DNA of 45,526 bases from Rhizobium sp. Q54 (GCA_945870035.1 CAMBQQ010000024.1:1-45526), one strand, 5' to 3'. Counted from the first letter of the stretch, positions 23,752-33,358 are shown. Numbers and translations: made by a program. Notes: generated by a model from the letters alone, not told the origin.

Positions 23752-25469
23752 GGCGCCGCCGTGCGAAACACCGCCATGGCGAAGGTCTTGCCGTTGCTGA
23801 TGTTGAAGCCCTCAAGGCGCTGGCTGAGCGTGTAACGCAGACCGACGGAATCGGCGCGCTGCGTGAAGCTGCGTTCGCTGGCCTTGTCGATCAGCGCAAA
23901 CCGGCACGCGCCGCCATTGAGAAATTCGGCGGCGCCCGCGCCATCGGTGAATTTGGTATCGGTGCCGGCGAGGAACACCAGGCTCGGCTCCTGATAGGCA
24001 TAGGTCGACGCCAGATGCGGACTGGCGCAACCGCTGGCGCGGATGTGCTCGGCCACCATGGCGCTCGGAAACAAAGCCGGCAGCATCGGAAAGGCCACCG
24101 CATAAACCGTGATGGCGATGAACACCGCCGACGCCATGCCGCGCAGCAGCGCGCGCTCAGGCCCGTCGACATCGTAGAGCCACCAGGCGAACAGGCCGAA
24201 AATCAGCGCCGCCGCCGCGAAAGGCCAGGCGACGAGACCGAGGTCGCGGCTCATGATGAAAAAGCCTACCGGCACCGCGATGGCGATGACCGCGGGAAAC
24301 AGGAACCAGCCGACCGTGCCGCGTGTCAGCCAGCGCCTGTTGTAAAGCCCGCCGCCTTCGACAATGCCGGCAATGAGGATGGCGATCGCCGGGTAAAGCG
24401 GCAGCACATAATGCGGCAGCTTGGTCATGACGATCTCAAACACGATCCACGACGGAATGACCCATGCGAGCAGGAAGCGCGCGCCGGGCTCGCGCCGCGC
24501 CCGCCAGATCGTCGGCGCGGCCAGCCCCGCCAATATCGATCCCGGCCAGAACGTCACCCAGAACAGCAGCAGGTAAAGTCCCGGCGGCGCGCCATGTGCC
24601 TCCTGCCCGCTGGTGATCTTGGACAGCATGTCGTCGCCGACCGCTTTCATGAAGAAGTCGTCACCGGATTTGGCCACGATGGCGATGAACCACGGCGACA
24701 CCAGCACGACGAGCCAAAGCAGCCCGAGAAGCGGCCGCAATTGCTTGAGCCAGCGCGCCGAGCGATCGGCAATCGACAAAGTCACGGCCGTCAGGCCGAC
24801 GAACATCAGGATCAGCGGCCCCTTGATCAGGACGCCGGCGGCGAGCGCGGTCCACATGAGCGCCGGCGTCTGCCACGGTATGGCGCGTTCGGGCGTGCGC
24901 CGGCATGACATATAGACGCGCGCCATCGCGCCCATCGCTGCGACGCTGGTCAGGAGCAGCATGGCATCGGTCTTGGCCAGCCGCGCTTCGACGCCGAGCA
25001 GGATCGAACTCGCCATCATCAATGCCGCCAGCAGCGCAGTGCGGCGCGCCACGAAGGCCAGGGCCGCCCAATAGGTCACCAGTACCGCACCAATCGCACC
25101 GATGAGCGAGGGAATGCGATAAAGCCAGATCGTGCTGTGCGCTTCCTTCACGCCGAGCGCTGCGCCGGCCTTTACCGCGACGGCCTGCATCCAGTAGATG
25201 CCGACCGGTTTCTTGTAGCGAACCTCGTCCTGAAAGCGGATGTCGATATAGTCGCCGCTCTCGACCATCTGCTTGGTGGCCTGCGCGAAGCGCGCCTCGT
25301 CGCGGTCGACCGGCGGAATCTGGAAGAAGCCCGGCAAAAAGGCCAGCAGGCAGAACGCCAACAGCAGGATGACCGCCCGGCCGTGCGAGGCAACGGCAAG
25401 GTCGAGGGCGGCGGCAAGCCCGCGCGCGAGAACCGGGGTTGGCTGCACGTCGTCGGTGGTCGTGGTCAC
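23748..25469 (-). CDS. ArnT-like GT83/PMT-family glycosyltransferase
   Basis: A polytopic inner-membrane glycosyltransferase of 573 residues. The first periplasmic loop has PPVDRDEARFAQATKQM, the Asp-Glu motif of the ArnT/PMT superfamily, followed by RYKKPVGIYWMQA, equivalent to the KPPLYYWL block. About twelve hydrophobic segments follow, then a soluble C-terminal domain of about 100 residues. Such enzymes move a sugar from a polyprenyl-phosphate donor to lipid A or another envelope acceptor on the periplasmic side. The start is GTG 25469; no better start with a clear ribosome-binding site is seen. It is the first gene of a four-gene set. The particular sugar is not readable. Confidence 0.87.
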   Translation of the reverse strand: MTTTTDDVQPTPVLARGLAAALDLAVASHGRAVILLLAFCLLAFLPGFFQIPPVDRDEARFAQATKQMVESGDYIDIRFQDEVRYKKPVGIYWMQAVAVKAGAALGVKEAHSTIWLYRIPSLIGAIGAVLVTYWAALAFVARRTALLAALMMASSILLGVEARLAKTDAMLLLTSVAAMGAMARVYMSCRRTPERAIPWQTPALMWTALAAGVLIKGPLILMFVGLTAVTLSIADRSARWLKQLRPLLGLLWLVVLVSPWFIAIVAKSGDDFFMKAVGDDMLSKITSGQEAHGAPPGLYLLLFWVTFWPGSILAGLAAPTIWRARREPGARFLLAWVIPSWIVFEIVMTKLPHYVLPLYPAIAILIAGIVEGGGLYNRRWLTRGTVGWFLFPAVIAIAVPVGFFIMSRDLGLVAWPFAAAALIFGLFAWWLYDVDGPERALLRGMASAVFIAITVYAVAFPMLPALFPSAMVAEHIRASGCASPHLASTYAYQEPSLVFLAGTDTKFTDGAGAAEFLNGGACRFALIDKASERSFTQRADSVGLRYTLSQRLEGFNISNGKTFAMAVFRTAAP

Positions 25470-25646
25470 GGGCGCGCGCTCATGCTTTTCGGCAAAAAAG
25501 GGCGAAATACTGGTCTAGTCCATAGGCGAAACCGCCCCGGCGGGCCAAACGGGAATACGTTTTAGCGATGAACTCGCTAGCCCCCGTTGCACAATAGGCA
25601 CAGGGCTTTGAGTCTGTCATTTCAACTGTCGATGGATACGGTGCGG

Positions 25647-27830
25647 CTATTGTACCCGTATCATGACGCTGTCGGCCGCACCACGAGCATCCATCACTGT
25701 CAGCCGCACAAATCCGGGTCCGTCCGGCTGAAACGTCAAGGTGCGCCGCGCGCCGCTCGCAGGTAAAGGGACACCATTGACCATCACCGTCAAAGGCACC
25801 GCACCGCCGCCAATCTTGAGCGCCACAGGATCGGGACGCCCATTGGCCAATTCCAGCCGGGCGCCGTCGGGCGGAAACAGGATGCACGGCGCCTCGCTGA
25901 CCGCGCCGTCGGCCCCGCCAAAACGCTGCAACGGCGGCGGCAGCTTGGCAGTCGCCGCAAAGACCGCGCCTCTGGGTGCTGGCGGCAACGGCAACGGCGT
26001 ATGGCCGGAACGGGCGAAAGCGTCGAACAGGATCGGGGCTGCGCTCGACCGCCCGACCAGGCCCGGCACCGGCGCGCCGTCCGGCCGCCCGATCCAGACC
26101 CCGACAGTCATGCGGCCATCGAAGCCGACCGCCCAGGCATCGCGGTAGCCGTAGGAGGTGCCGGTTTTAAAAGCGATGCGGCCATGCGGCGCGTTGTCCG
26201 GCGGCGGCGCGCCTATCAGCACGTTGCCGACATAGAACGCAGCAACGGGGTCGAGTAGCCGCCGCGAAACAACGGCCGCCTCGCCTTGCCTCTCGATGAG
26301 AGGCTGCACGAGCCCGCCGCGCGCCAGGCCGGTATAAAGCATGGTGAGATCGTTGAGCGTGACGCCGACGCCGCCGAGGCCCATGGCCAGGCCCGGGGCT
26401 TCGCCCTTGGGCAGCACCAATCCTGCGCCGGCATCGGTGAGCCGTGCGCTGAGCCGGTTGACGCCAACCTTGCCGAGCACGGCGATGGCCGGGACGTTGA
26501 GCGACAATTGCAGCGCCTTGCGCACCGTCACGGTACCCTGGAACGTCAGATCGAAATTCTCCGGCGCGTAACCGCCGTATCGCGCCGGCCGGTCCTCGAT
26601 CAAAGTCTCGGGGTGAATGAGGCCGTCTTCAAAGCCGAGCCCATAGATGAACGGCTTCAAGGTCGAACCGGGCGAACGCAGCGCCTGCGTCATGTCGACC
26701 TGACCGGCGCGGCGTTTGTCGAAATAATCCGACGAGGCGACGCGGGCGCGCACCTCTCCACTGACATTGTCGACGGCAATCATCGCCACCGAAATATCGG
26801 GCCCGAACGCGATGGCGCGTTCGCGCGCTAGTGTCTCGAGCTTGCCTTGCAGCGGCGCATGCAACGTTAACCGGTGAATGCGCTCGTCCGGCTCGCGCGA
26901 CACAATGTGATCAGAGGAATGCGGCGCGAATGCCGGCAACGCCTTGCGCGCCTTGGGCACGGGCTCCGCTTTGGCGCGCGCAATTTCATCAAACGGTACG
27001 ATAGCCTGCGCCACGGCGACGTCGAGGACGCGGTCGCGCGCCAATCGCGCACGCTCAGACTGCCGATCCGGCCGCCGCCATTCCGGCGATTGCGGCAGCG
27101 CCACCAGCAACGCCGCCTCACCGAGCGACAGCCGGCGCGGCTCCTTGCCGAAATAGGCCAGCGACGCCGCGCGAATGCCTTCGAGATTGCCGCCGTAGGG
27201 CGCAAGCGTCAGATAGAGCGAAAGAATGTCGCGCTTGCTCAGCGCATACTCAAGTTGCAGCGCGCGCGTCACCTGCCGCAGCTTGGCGCCGAAGCTGCGA
27301 TGTTCACGCGGCTCCATCAAACGCGCGACCTGCATCGACAGAGTGCTGCCGCCGGAGACGATCTGCCACTCGCGTAGCAATTGCCAGGCGGCGCGCGCCA
27401 TGGCCTGCGGATCGACTCCGTAGTGCGTATAAAAGCGCCGGTCTTCATAGGCGAGCAAAAGTTTGAGGAAGCGCGGATCGACATCGTCCACCGTAGCCTT
27501 CAGACGCCACCGCCCCTCCGGCGTCGCATAAGCGCGCAGCAGCCGGCCGTCGCGGTCGAGCACGACATGCGAGGTTTCGAGATTTTTTCCAAGCGGTGCG
27601 GGACCGAGCGACCAGACCCATCCGGCGGTGGCGATGAAGAGCAAGACAATAAAACTGAAAACGATCGCCGAGACGATCCGCGAGCGACGCCACGATTGCT
27701 GACTGCCCCCTCTCCCATCCCAACTCGGGCTTGCCCGAGTTGGGCATTCGATATGCCAAAGTCGGATATATCCGACTTTGGATGGGGAGAGGGTTGGGGA
27801 GAGGGGTAAGGCGCGTCTGAAATAGCGCAC
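25647..27830 (-). CDS. pbpC: Penicillin-binding protein 1C
   Basis: A bifunctional class A PBP, 727 residues from GTG 27830. A single membrane anchor lies at about 54-75. The transglycosylase domain has ED at 129-130 in YEDRRFYTHYGVD, then GGSTLSMQVARL and RALQLEYALSKRDIL. The transpeptidase motifs are STLK at 389-392, SLN at 443-445 and KTG at 555-557. The C-terminal 100 residues fit the BiPBP_C domain that is diagnostic of PBP1C. It follows the alpha-2-macroglobulin gene, the usual pairing. Oddly, residues 1 to about 43 are encoded by a palindromic repeat block (27706-27830), giving a low-complexity Pro/Ser/Arg-rich cytoplasmic tail. GTG 27830 is the only start I find in frame before the membrane anchor. 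Confidence 0.9.
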   Translation of the reverse strand: MRYFRRALPLSPTLSPSKVGYIRLWHIECPTRASPSWDGRGGSQQSWRRSRIVSAIVFSFIVLLFIATAGWVWSLGPAPLGKNLETSHVVLDRDGRLLRAYATPEGRWRLKATVDDVDPRFLKLLLAYEDRRFYTHYGVDPQAMARAAWQLLREWQIVSGGSTLSMQVARLMEPREHRSFGAKLRQVTRALQLEYALSKRDILSLYLTLAPYGGNLEGIRAASLAYFGKEPRRLSLGEAALLVALPQSPEWRRPDRQSERARLARDRVLDVAVAQAIVPFDEIARAKAEPVPKARKALPAFAPHSSDHIVSREPDERIHRLTLHAPLQGKLETLARERAIAFGPDISVAMIAVDNVSGEVRARVASSDYFDKRRAGQVDMTQALRSPGSTLKPFIYGLGFEDGLIHPETLIEDRPARYGGYAPENFDLTFQGTVTVRKALQLSLNVPAIAVLGKVGVNRLSARLTDAGAGLVLPKGEAPGLAMGLGGVGVTLNDLTMLYTGLARGGLVQPLIERQGEAAVVSRRLLDPVAAFYVGNVLIGAPPPDNAPHGRIAFKTGTSYGYRDAWAVGFDGRMTVGVWIGRPDGAPVPGLVGRSSAAPILFDAFARSGHTPLPLPPAPRGAVFAATAKLPPPLQRFGGADGAVSEAPCILFPPDGARLELANGRPDPVALKIGGGAVPLTVMVNGVPLPASGARRTLTFQPDGPGFVRLTVMDARGAADSVMIRVQ
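27706..27795. repeat. Nested palindromic repeat overlapping the pbpC 5' coding end
   Basis: Outer arms CCCTCTCCCATCC and GGATGGGGAGAGGG enclose two perfect palindromes: CCCAACTCGGG/CCCGAGTTGGG (27719-27744) and CAAAGTCGGATA/TATCCGACTTTG (27757-27780). This resembles the mosaic repeats rich in CCTCTCCCC found between genes in many Rhizobiales genomes. It lies inside the reading frame of pbpC. Confidence 0.75.
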
Positions 27831-27837
27831 CCCTACA

Positions 27838-27892
27838 CCCCTCTCCCGCCCGCGCTATCGCGCGGTCGACCTCTCCCCCAAGGGGAGAGGTG
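27838..27892. repeat. Second palindromic repeat unit between the alpha-2-macroglobulin gene and pbpC
   Basis: Contains CCCCTCTCCCGC, the small palindrome CGCGCTATCGCG and the hairpin CCTCTCCCC-caa-GGGGAGAGG (27870-27891). It is related in composition to the block at 27706-27795, from which it is separated by about 40 bases. It fills most of the gap after the alpha-2-macroglobulin stop at 27919. Confidence 0.65.
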
Positions 27893-27918
27893 AAGAAGAG
27901 TGCATGCCGTACCGATTG

Positions 27919-30900
27919 TCATTTCGGCGCGACCTCCACAACACCGGTCGCCGTCCGTCCAAAACGATCGGGCCGATACATGTCCTCGACCTTGGCTTGC
28001 GGCAGCGCGTAGCGGCCGGGCGACACTGCCCGAACCACATAGGCCACGCTGAACACCGGCGGCGAATCCGCCTTGCGTTCAAAGGCGGCGCTGAAGCGGT
28101 CGTCACGGAATTCGGCATTCACCGGCGGCGCGGCATCGGCAATCCACGGCAAAGTGCCGGTTTCGCCCGACGATACCAGTTTCGGATTGTCGATCTCGAA
28201 CCCGGCCGGCAGATAATCGGCGACGATGATGCGGCCGAACTGCGGCTGCGCTTCGGTGATCTTCAGCACCACGACGAAGCGCTCGTTCTGCTTCGCTTTC
28301 GCGACGTCGGCGAAGTCGCCGCCAAGATCGTGAAACACACGCTCGATCTTGAAGCCGCGTTCAGCCGCCGGCTCCGGCGTCAACGGCGCGCCCGATACTG
28401 AAACCACCGTTTGTACCGTACTGGTGCCGCTGTTGGCGACAGTCATCGTCTGCGCCAGCGCATCGGCACCAACGCTGCGGTAATACGCCCCGCTCCGCGC
28501 CTCGCCATTGACAGACAGCGAAATCGCATTGAGCTGCGCGGCCAGCGAGCGCGCCGCTAGCACAAGCCAAGCGCTCTCCTGCGTCGATGTGTAAGTCGAG
28601 AGCTTGCGAGCGCTGTCGATGCGGGCGACAGCCCGCGTGATCGTCGCCTGCGGCGCGCGCCCTTCCGAAGCGAGCGTCACCAGAGCCGCCGCATCGCGCA
28701 AGGCCGAGCCGAAATCGGCGCGGCCGATGTCGAGCTTGGGTTCCGGCGCAATCGCATTGAGCGCGGCGAGATACACCGTATCGGCGCGCGCCTTGTCGCC
28801 CAACATCGAAAGCGCGGCGGCGATCTGCGCCTTGGCGATGGGCGTCGCCAGATCGCCCAGCTTGGTGTCGGCAATATAACGAAGATCACCAACCGGCGCC
28901 GCGCCGTTGCGCGCCAGCACATAGAGCGCATAGCTCAGGTCGCGGCCGCCATCCTTGTTCGGCTCCGGCGCGGTGGCGACGAAATTGCGCAAACGGTCGA
29001 TGGCAAGCTGGAACGCCGCCGCCGGCACCTCGAACTTCTTCTCCTTGGCGCGGGTCAGGAAGTCGGTGATGTAAGCATCGAGCCACGGATCGTCGCCGCC
29101 GACCGACCACAGGCCGAACGAACCGTTGCTGCCCTGCCGCGCGGTCAGCCGCGCAATGGCGTCTTTAATTTTCGCGTCGATCTCGCCATCCGGCGCAAGC
29201 CGCGCCTGCGACGCGAGTTCGTTGACGTAGAGCATCGCTACCGCGCGGCTGGCGATCTGCTCGGAACAGCCGAACGGATAGCGGTCAAGCTCGTTGAGCA
29301 AGGTCGCGACATCGAGCGAGGTCGACAGCCCGACCGACAGGCCGACGCGACCGGTGCCCGGCACGAAATCGGCGAACAGGTCGCGCGACAGAGTGAGCGT
29401 CTCGCCCGAAGCCAGCGCCCGCACGGTGCGGCGGGTCAGCAATTGCGTCGCCGGGCGGACGTCAAGCGCATAACCGCGCGCCTGGGCAAATCCGTTGGGG
29501 CCCGCGACATTGATCGTCACCGCTCCGACGCCGGAGCCTTGCGCCGTTACCGGCACGGACAAATGGCCGCGCGCCTTGGCGGCCAAAGTCAATTTTTGCG
29601 GTCCCTCGCCGTCACGTTTCACCGAGCCGTCGGTCGAGACGGTGACATTGTAGTCGCCGGCCGCGCCGTCGACATTATCGAGTTCGATCTGAACAGCGCT
29701 TCGGTCGCCGGTGCGCAGGAAGCGCGGCAATGTCGCGGTCAGGACGACATCGTCGCGCACGAAAACGTCGCCTGACGCCTTGCCGACCTTGTCGCCGCTC
29801 CAGGCCACCGCCATGACGCGGACGCTGCCGGCGAAAGATGGAATGTCGAACGAGACATTGGCAGAGCCGTCGGCGCCGACCGTGACTATCCCTGAGTAAA
29901 GCGACAACGGCGCCTGCGCCGGCGGCGAGCCGGACAGTTCGCCGCCGCCGATATCGCCGCCGGAGCGGATTTGCCCGCGCGCGCCCTGCATGCCGTCGAT
30001 CAGTTGCCCGTAGAGATCGCGCACTTCCGCGGTCAGGCGGCGCTGGCCGAGATAATAATCGTCCGGCGCCGGCGGTTTGTAATTGGTGAGGTTAAGAATG
30101 CCGACATCGACGGCGGCGACGACGACGCGCGCCTCCTCGCCGGCTTTCAGGCCGCTCAGCTTGATCGGAATGTTGAGAGCGCCGTCCGGCTTCATTTGCG
30201 CCGGCAGCTTCATGTCGACGCTAAGCGTGCGCGCGGTGCGGTCGATGGAGAACCACTGCACGCCGATGGCGCGACCGGGCATGCGCTGCGCCGGTGCATC
30301 GAGCGGACGGCGCAAGGTGGCGACGAGATAAGCCCCAGTGCCCCACTCCTTGCCAACGGGCAAAGCGATTTTCGCCGTGCCGGCGGCGACGTCCTGCGAC
30401 TGGCTGGCGACCAGACGGTCGGTGAAGACATTGAGCGTCAGCCGTCCGGCGGTCGGCGCTGTCACCGCGACGTTCATGCTGTCGCCCGAGGTGTAGGCCG
30501 GTTTGTCGAGCGCGACTTCGAGCAGGTCCGGCGTGTCAGAACTAGACTCGGCGTAGAAGCCGGCGTCGAGAGTCAGCGTCGTCAGCGCGCCATTGGCGGC
30601 GCCATCCGACACTTCGATACGATAGCGGCCCCACTTCACCGGCAGCGACAGCCGCGCCGGTTTTCCGGCGGCGGCGTCAATGCTGCCGTTGCTGACGCGC
30701 TCGGTGCGCTTGACCGGCTCGTAATTCCACTGGCCGTTCTGCCGGTACCATTGATAGGTCGTCTCGACGCGCAGCAGTTCGTATTTCAGGCCCTTGCGTT
30801 CGACCGTCGCGCCATCCGGCGCCGCCATCACCACGTCGAAGTCAGCATTGGCGCCGTCGGCAAGGCTGCGCCCGGAGAACGCCGGCTTGATGCCGATCAT

Positions 30901-33135
30901 CGCTGCGTCGGGCATGACGGGCAGCGTGACCTTGCGCTCGACGGCACGGCCGCCGGATTCCGCCATGCCGATGGTGATGGTCGCTTCCAGCGGGCGCGAT
31001 GTCTCCGGCACCTCTTCGAGCGCTACGGGGAACGTTGCCTTGCCGTTCGCATCTGTTGCCGGCAGGTCGGCCAGTTCCTGGCGCACCGCCGTCACCGTGT
31101 CGTCGGCCAGTCCGAAACTGTAGCCGGCAAAGCCCGGCCGCTCTTTGGCCGCCGCGATCGTGACCGCGCCGCTCAGCTCCAGGCCGGAGCCCGGCGCGCC
31201 GTAGAGAAAGCGCCCATCGACGCTCATCTGGACATTCCCGCTGCGCGGCATGGCCTTGGCCGCGGCCGAAATATCGAACTCGACGCGGTCGGGCACGTAG
31301 TCCTCGACCATAAAGGTGGTCTCGCCGATCGCCGGACGCTTGGGATCGGTGAAGGCGCGCACGCGCCACGTCCCGGTCGCAGCGGTCGAAACGATCGGGA
31401 CGGTCAGCGAACGGCCGCCGAGCCCCTGATCGGGCACGACGACGCGGCGATAATCGACGCCATCGGGACGTTCCACGACGAGCGTCATCGGCACGTTCGG
31501 CGCGGCAACGCCGCGCGCATCGCGCAGCAGCGCGGTAATGAACACGCTCTCGCCAGTGCGATAGACACCGCGCTCGGTGTAGACGAAGGCGTCGTAGCCG
31601 GCCGGCGTCTGCCGGCCGCTCACGCCGCGATCGGACAGATCGAAGCCGGGCGACTTCAGGCTCAAAAACGCATAGTCAGCCTTGGCCGCCGCAATCACCG
31701 CGGCCGGCGACTGGCCGCCCTCGCCGCGCGTCAGTCCGACGTCGAAATGCACGCGGCCATTGGCGTCGGTCGCCTTGACCGCGAGCACTTCATTGTTGCG
31801 CGCGATCAGCCGCACTTCGGTGCCGGGCAAAGGCTGCGCGCTGGCCAGCGAATGCACGAAAACGTCGATACCGTCCTGCGCCGAATAGGCGGTCAGGCCG
31901 AAATCGGAGACGATGAACCACTGGGTTGCCTGCGCGTCGTAGTCGTTGGCCGCCATCGCGTCTTTCGGCGCGGCGGTCATCGCATAGACGCCGGGTTGCA
32001 GATCGGTCAGCACCTGGTCGACCGGAAACGCCGTGACGACCTCGGCATTGAGCTTCTGCTCGACGGCAAGTTCGCCGCTCCAGACCTTGCTGCCGCGTTC
32101 CGACGCCAGCTGCTCCGCTTCGTTCTTGCTGAGATTGCGCTGGAAATCATAGCCCAGCACGGTCTCGATCAGATTGCGGTCGCCGATGCGATAGACCGAC
32201 AAATTGACCGCGCCGGTGTTGACGCTGAGCACTGGAATGCCGCGTTGGCCGGTGCGCGGCAGCACATAGGCCTTGCCGGAGAAACGCGCGAATGGCTTGC
32301 GGTCGCGCACAAAGATCGTGTACTCGGTCGTCTTGGCCAGGGTCTCGCGCACGGTTGACGGCAGACCGGCGCGCAGAGTGACGGCGTAGCGCTCGCCGTG
32401 CTTGAGGCCTTCGACGCAAAGCTGCTTGTCATGGGCCGAGACCGCCGGGCGGTCCTGCCCGACGACAGCGACGTAAGGCGAGAAATCGGTGCGCTTGCCC
32501 GGCAACTCTTCGGAGAACTGGAAACAGGCGCGCGGCGACACCGCATCCGAGTCCACCGTATAGTTGAGCATGCGGAAGCCGTGATCGACGCGCAACCGCT
32601 CATACTCGCCGCGCGTCTGCGCGTTCTCGCGCAAATCGAGCGACAGCCGCAGCGTATTGAGCGCGTTGCGCCACTGCTTGCGGCCGGCCAATGTATTGCC
32701 GAGCACGGCTAGACTCTCGGCCTCCAGCGGCCGTTCGCCCGCGCGGGTGTAGGCGATGTAGGCCGCGGTCGAGGCGCGATCGAGCAGCAGCGCCTTCTCA
32801 CGGTCGTCGCGCGGGCGGATCTGCAGCACCGAGCGGGACAACCGGAGCCAGCCGGCAGCATCGTTCGGCGACGACGTGACAAGCTGGCCGAGCACGGTCA
32901 TGCCGGCGCGATAGTCTTTCTTCTGGAACGCGGCGTCGGCATCGCGCCGCAATTGCGCGGCCGGCTTGGTCACATCGCCGGCGTCGCTCTTGATCTGCGC
33001 TTCCAGCTTGATCGCCGCCTCATCGAGGTCGCTGTTCTGGTAGGCCTTGTCGGCGGCCCACCCCGGGGCGGCGGCCATAACCAGAAAGGCGGCAGCGAGA
33101 ACGCCGGCAAGACCAGCGCGCGCGGACATGAGCAT
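27919..33135 (-). CDS. Bacterial alpha-2-macroglobulin (YfhM-like protease trap)
   Basis: A very large envelope protein of 1738 residues. The start is ATG 33135, preceded by GGAGG at 8-base spacing, rather than a longer frame starting at 33234. A Sec signal peptide is visible (hydrophobic core LAGVLAAAFLVMAAA, then GWA before ADKAY). Unlike E. coli YfhM there is no lipobox Cys, so a soluble periplasmic form is expected. The thioester motif CSEQ lies at residues 1290-1293 (coding bases 29257-29268), so covalent trapping of attacking proteases should be possible. The bait region and macroglobulin domains cannot be delimited by eye. It is transcribed ahead of pbpC; in E. coli the two are linked functionally in periplasmic defence and cell-wall repair. 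Confidence 0.92.
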   Translation of the reverse strand: MLMSARAGLAGVLAAAFLVMAAAPGWAADKAYQNSDLDEAAIKLEAQIKSDAGDVTKPAAQLRRDADAAFQKKDYRAGMTVLGQLVTSSPNDAAGWLRLSRSVLQIRPRDDREKALLLDRASTAAYIAYTRAGERPLEAESLAVLGNTLAGRKQWRNALNTLRLSLDLRENAQTRGEYERLRVDHGFRMLNYTVDSDAVSPRACFQFSEELPGKRTDFSPYVAVVGQDRPAVSAHDKQLCVEGLKHGERYAVTLRAGLPSTVRETLAKTTEYTIFVRDRKPFARFSGKAYVLPRTGQRGIPVLSVNTGAVNLSVYRIGDRNLIETVLGYDFQRNLSKNEAEQLASERGSKVWSGELAVEQKLNAEVVTAFPVDQVLTDLQPGVYAMTAAPKDAMAANDYDAQATQWFIVSDFGLTAYSAQDGIDVFVHSLASAQPLPGTEVRLIARNNEVLAVKATDANGRVHFDVGLTRGEGGQSPAAVIAAAKADYAFLSLKSPGFDLSDRGVSGRQTPAGYDAFVYTERGVYRTGESVFITALLRDARGVAAPNVPMTLVVERPDGVDYRRVVVPDQGLGGRSLTVPIVSTAATGTWRVRAFTDPKRPAIGETTFMVEDYVPDRVEFDISAAAKAMPRSGNVQMSVDGRFLYGAPGSGLELSGAVTIAAAKERPGFAGYSFGLADDTVTAVRQELADLPATDANGKATFPVALEEVPETSRPLEATITIGMAESGGRAVERKVTLPVMPDAAMIGIKPAFSGRSLADGANADFDVVMAAPDGATVERKGLKYELLRVETTYQWYRQNGQWNYEPVKRTERVSNGSIDAAAGKPARLSLPVKWGRYRIEVSDGAANGALTTLTLDAGFYAESSSDTPDLLEVALDKPAYTSGDSMNVAVTAPTAGRLTLNVFTDRLVASQSQDVAAGTAKIALPVGKEWGTGAYLVATLRRPLDAPAQRMPGRAIGVQWFSIDRTARTLSVDMKLPAQMKPDGALNIPIKLSGLKAGEEARVVVAAVDVGILNLTNYKPPAPDDYYLGQRRLTAEVRDLYGQLIDGMQGARGQIRSGGDIGGGELSGSPPAQAPLSLYSGIVTVGADGSANVSFDIPSFAGSVRVMAVAWSGDKVGKASGDVFVRDDVVLTATLPRFLRTGDRSAVQIELDNVDGAAGDYNVTVSTDGSVKRDGEGPQKLTLAAKARGHLSVPVTAQGSGVGAVTINVAGPNGFAQARGYALDVRPATQLLTRRTVRALASGETLTLSRDLFADFVPGTGRVGLSVGLSTSLDVATLLNELDRYPFGCSEQIASRAVAMLYVNELASQARLAPDGEIDAKIKDAIARLTARQGSNGSFGLWSVGGDDPWLDAYITDFLTRAKEKKFEVPAAAFQLAIDRLRNFVATAPEPNKDGGRDLSYALYVLARNGAAPVGDLRYIADTKLGDLATPIAKAQIAAALSMLGDKARADTVYLAALNAIAPEPKLDIGRADFGSALRDAAALVTLASEGRAPQATITRAVARIDSARKLSTYTSTQESAWLVLAARSLAAQLNAISLSVNGEARSGAYYRSVGADALAQTMTVANSGTSTVQTVVSVSGAPLTPEPAAERGFKIERVFHDLGGDFADVAKAKQNERFVVVLKITEAQPQFGRIIVADYLPAGFEIDNPKLVSSGETGTLPWIADAAPPVNAEFRDDRFSAAFERKADSPPVFSVAYVVRAVSPGRYALPQAKVEDMYRPDRFGRTATGVVEVAPK

Positions 33136-33281
33136 GGAAGCAACCTCCGGAATCGGCAGAGCGGCACTATCATTGCAGCGGCCGATGGTGTCGAGGCCAA
33201 GGCGGTTTTGACGGTTCGAAAGCGACCGATGCAAATATTTGATAAGTTTACGCCGCCGCGGCCAACCGCGCTGTGCTGCCG

Positions 33282-33323
33282 GTCACAGGCCGTCTCATGT
33301 GACTTATTAACCGTAATAAAGTC
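33282..33323. promoter_or_regulatory. Two adjoining palindromes upstream of the alpha-2-macroglobulin gene
   Basis: GTCACA-N10-TGTGAC (33282-33303) is perfect. It shares its last bases with GACTTATTA-ACCG-TAATAAAGTC (33301-33323, one extra A). They lie 147-188 bases before the alpha-2-macroglobulin start and 36 bases after the dctM stop, in unusually AT-rich DNA for this window. They may be operators or part of a terminator for the TRAP operon. Confidence 0.42.
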
Positions 33324-33358
33324 GCATAACCGATTGTTTTAGCTAAAATTTCAGGCGC

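Noticed and set aside
27838..27892. A CRISPR array in the palindromic repeats near pbpC.
   Set aside because: The repeats are irregular, palindromic and not evenly spaced, and no cas genes are present.
29971..32358. A 795-residue plus-strand open frame inside the alpha-2-macroglobulin gene.
   Set aside because: It is an antisense shadow of GC-rich coding DNA, rich in Arg, Gly and Ala without any domain; the minus-strand gene has a thioester motif and signal peptide.
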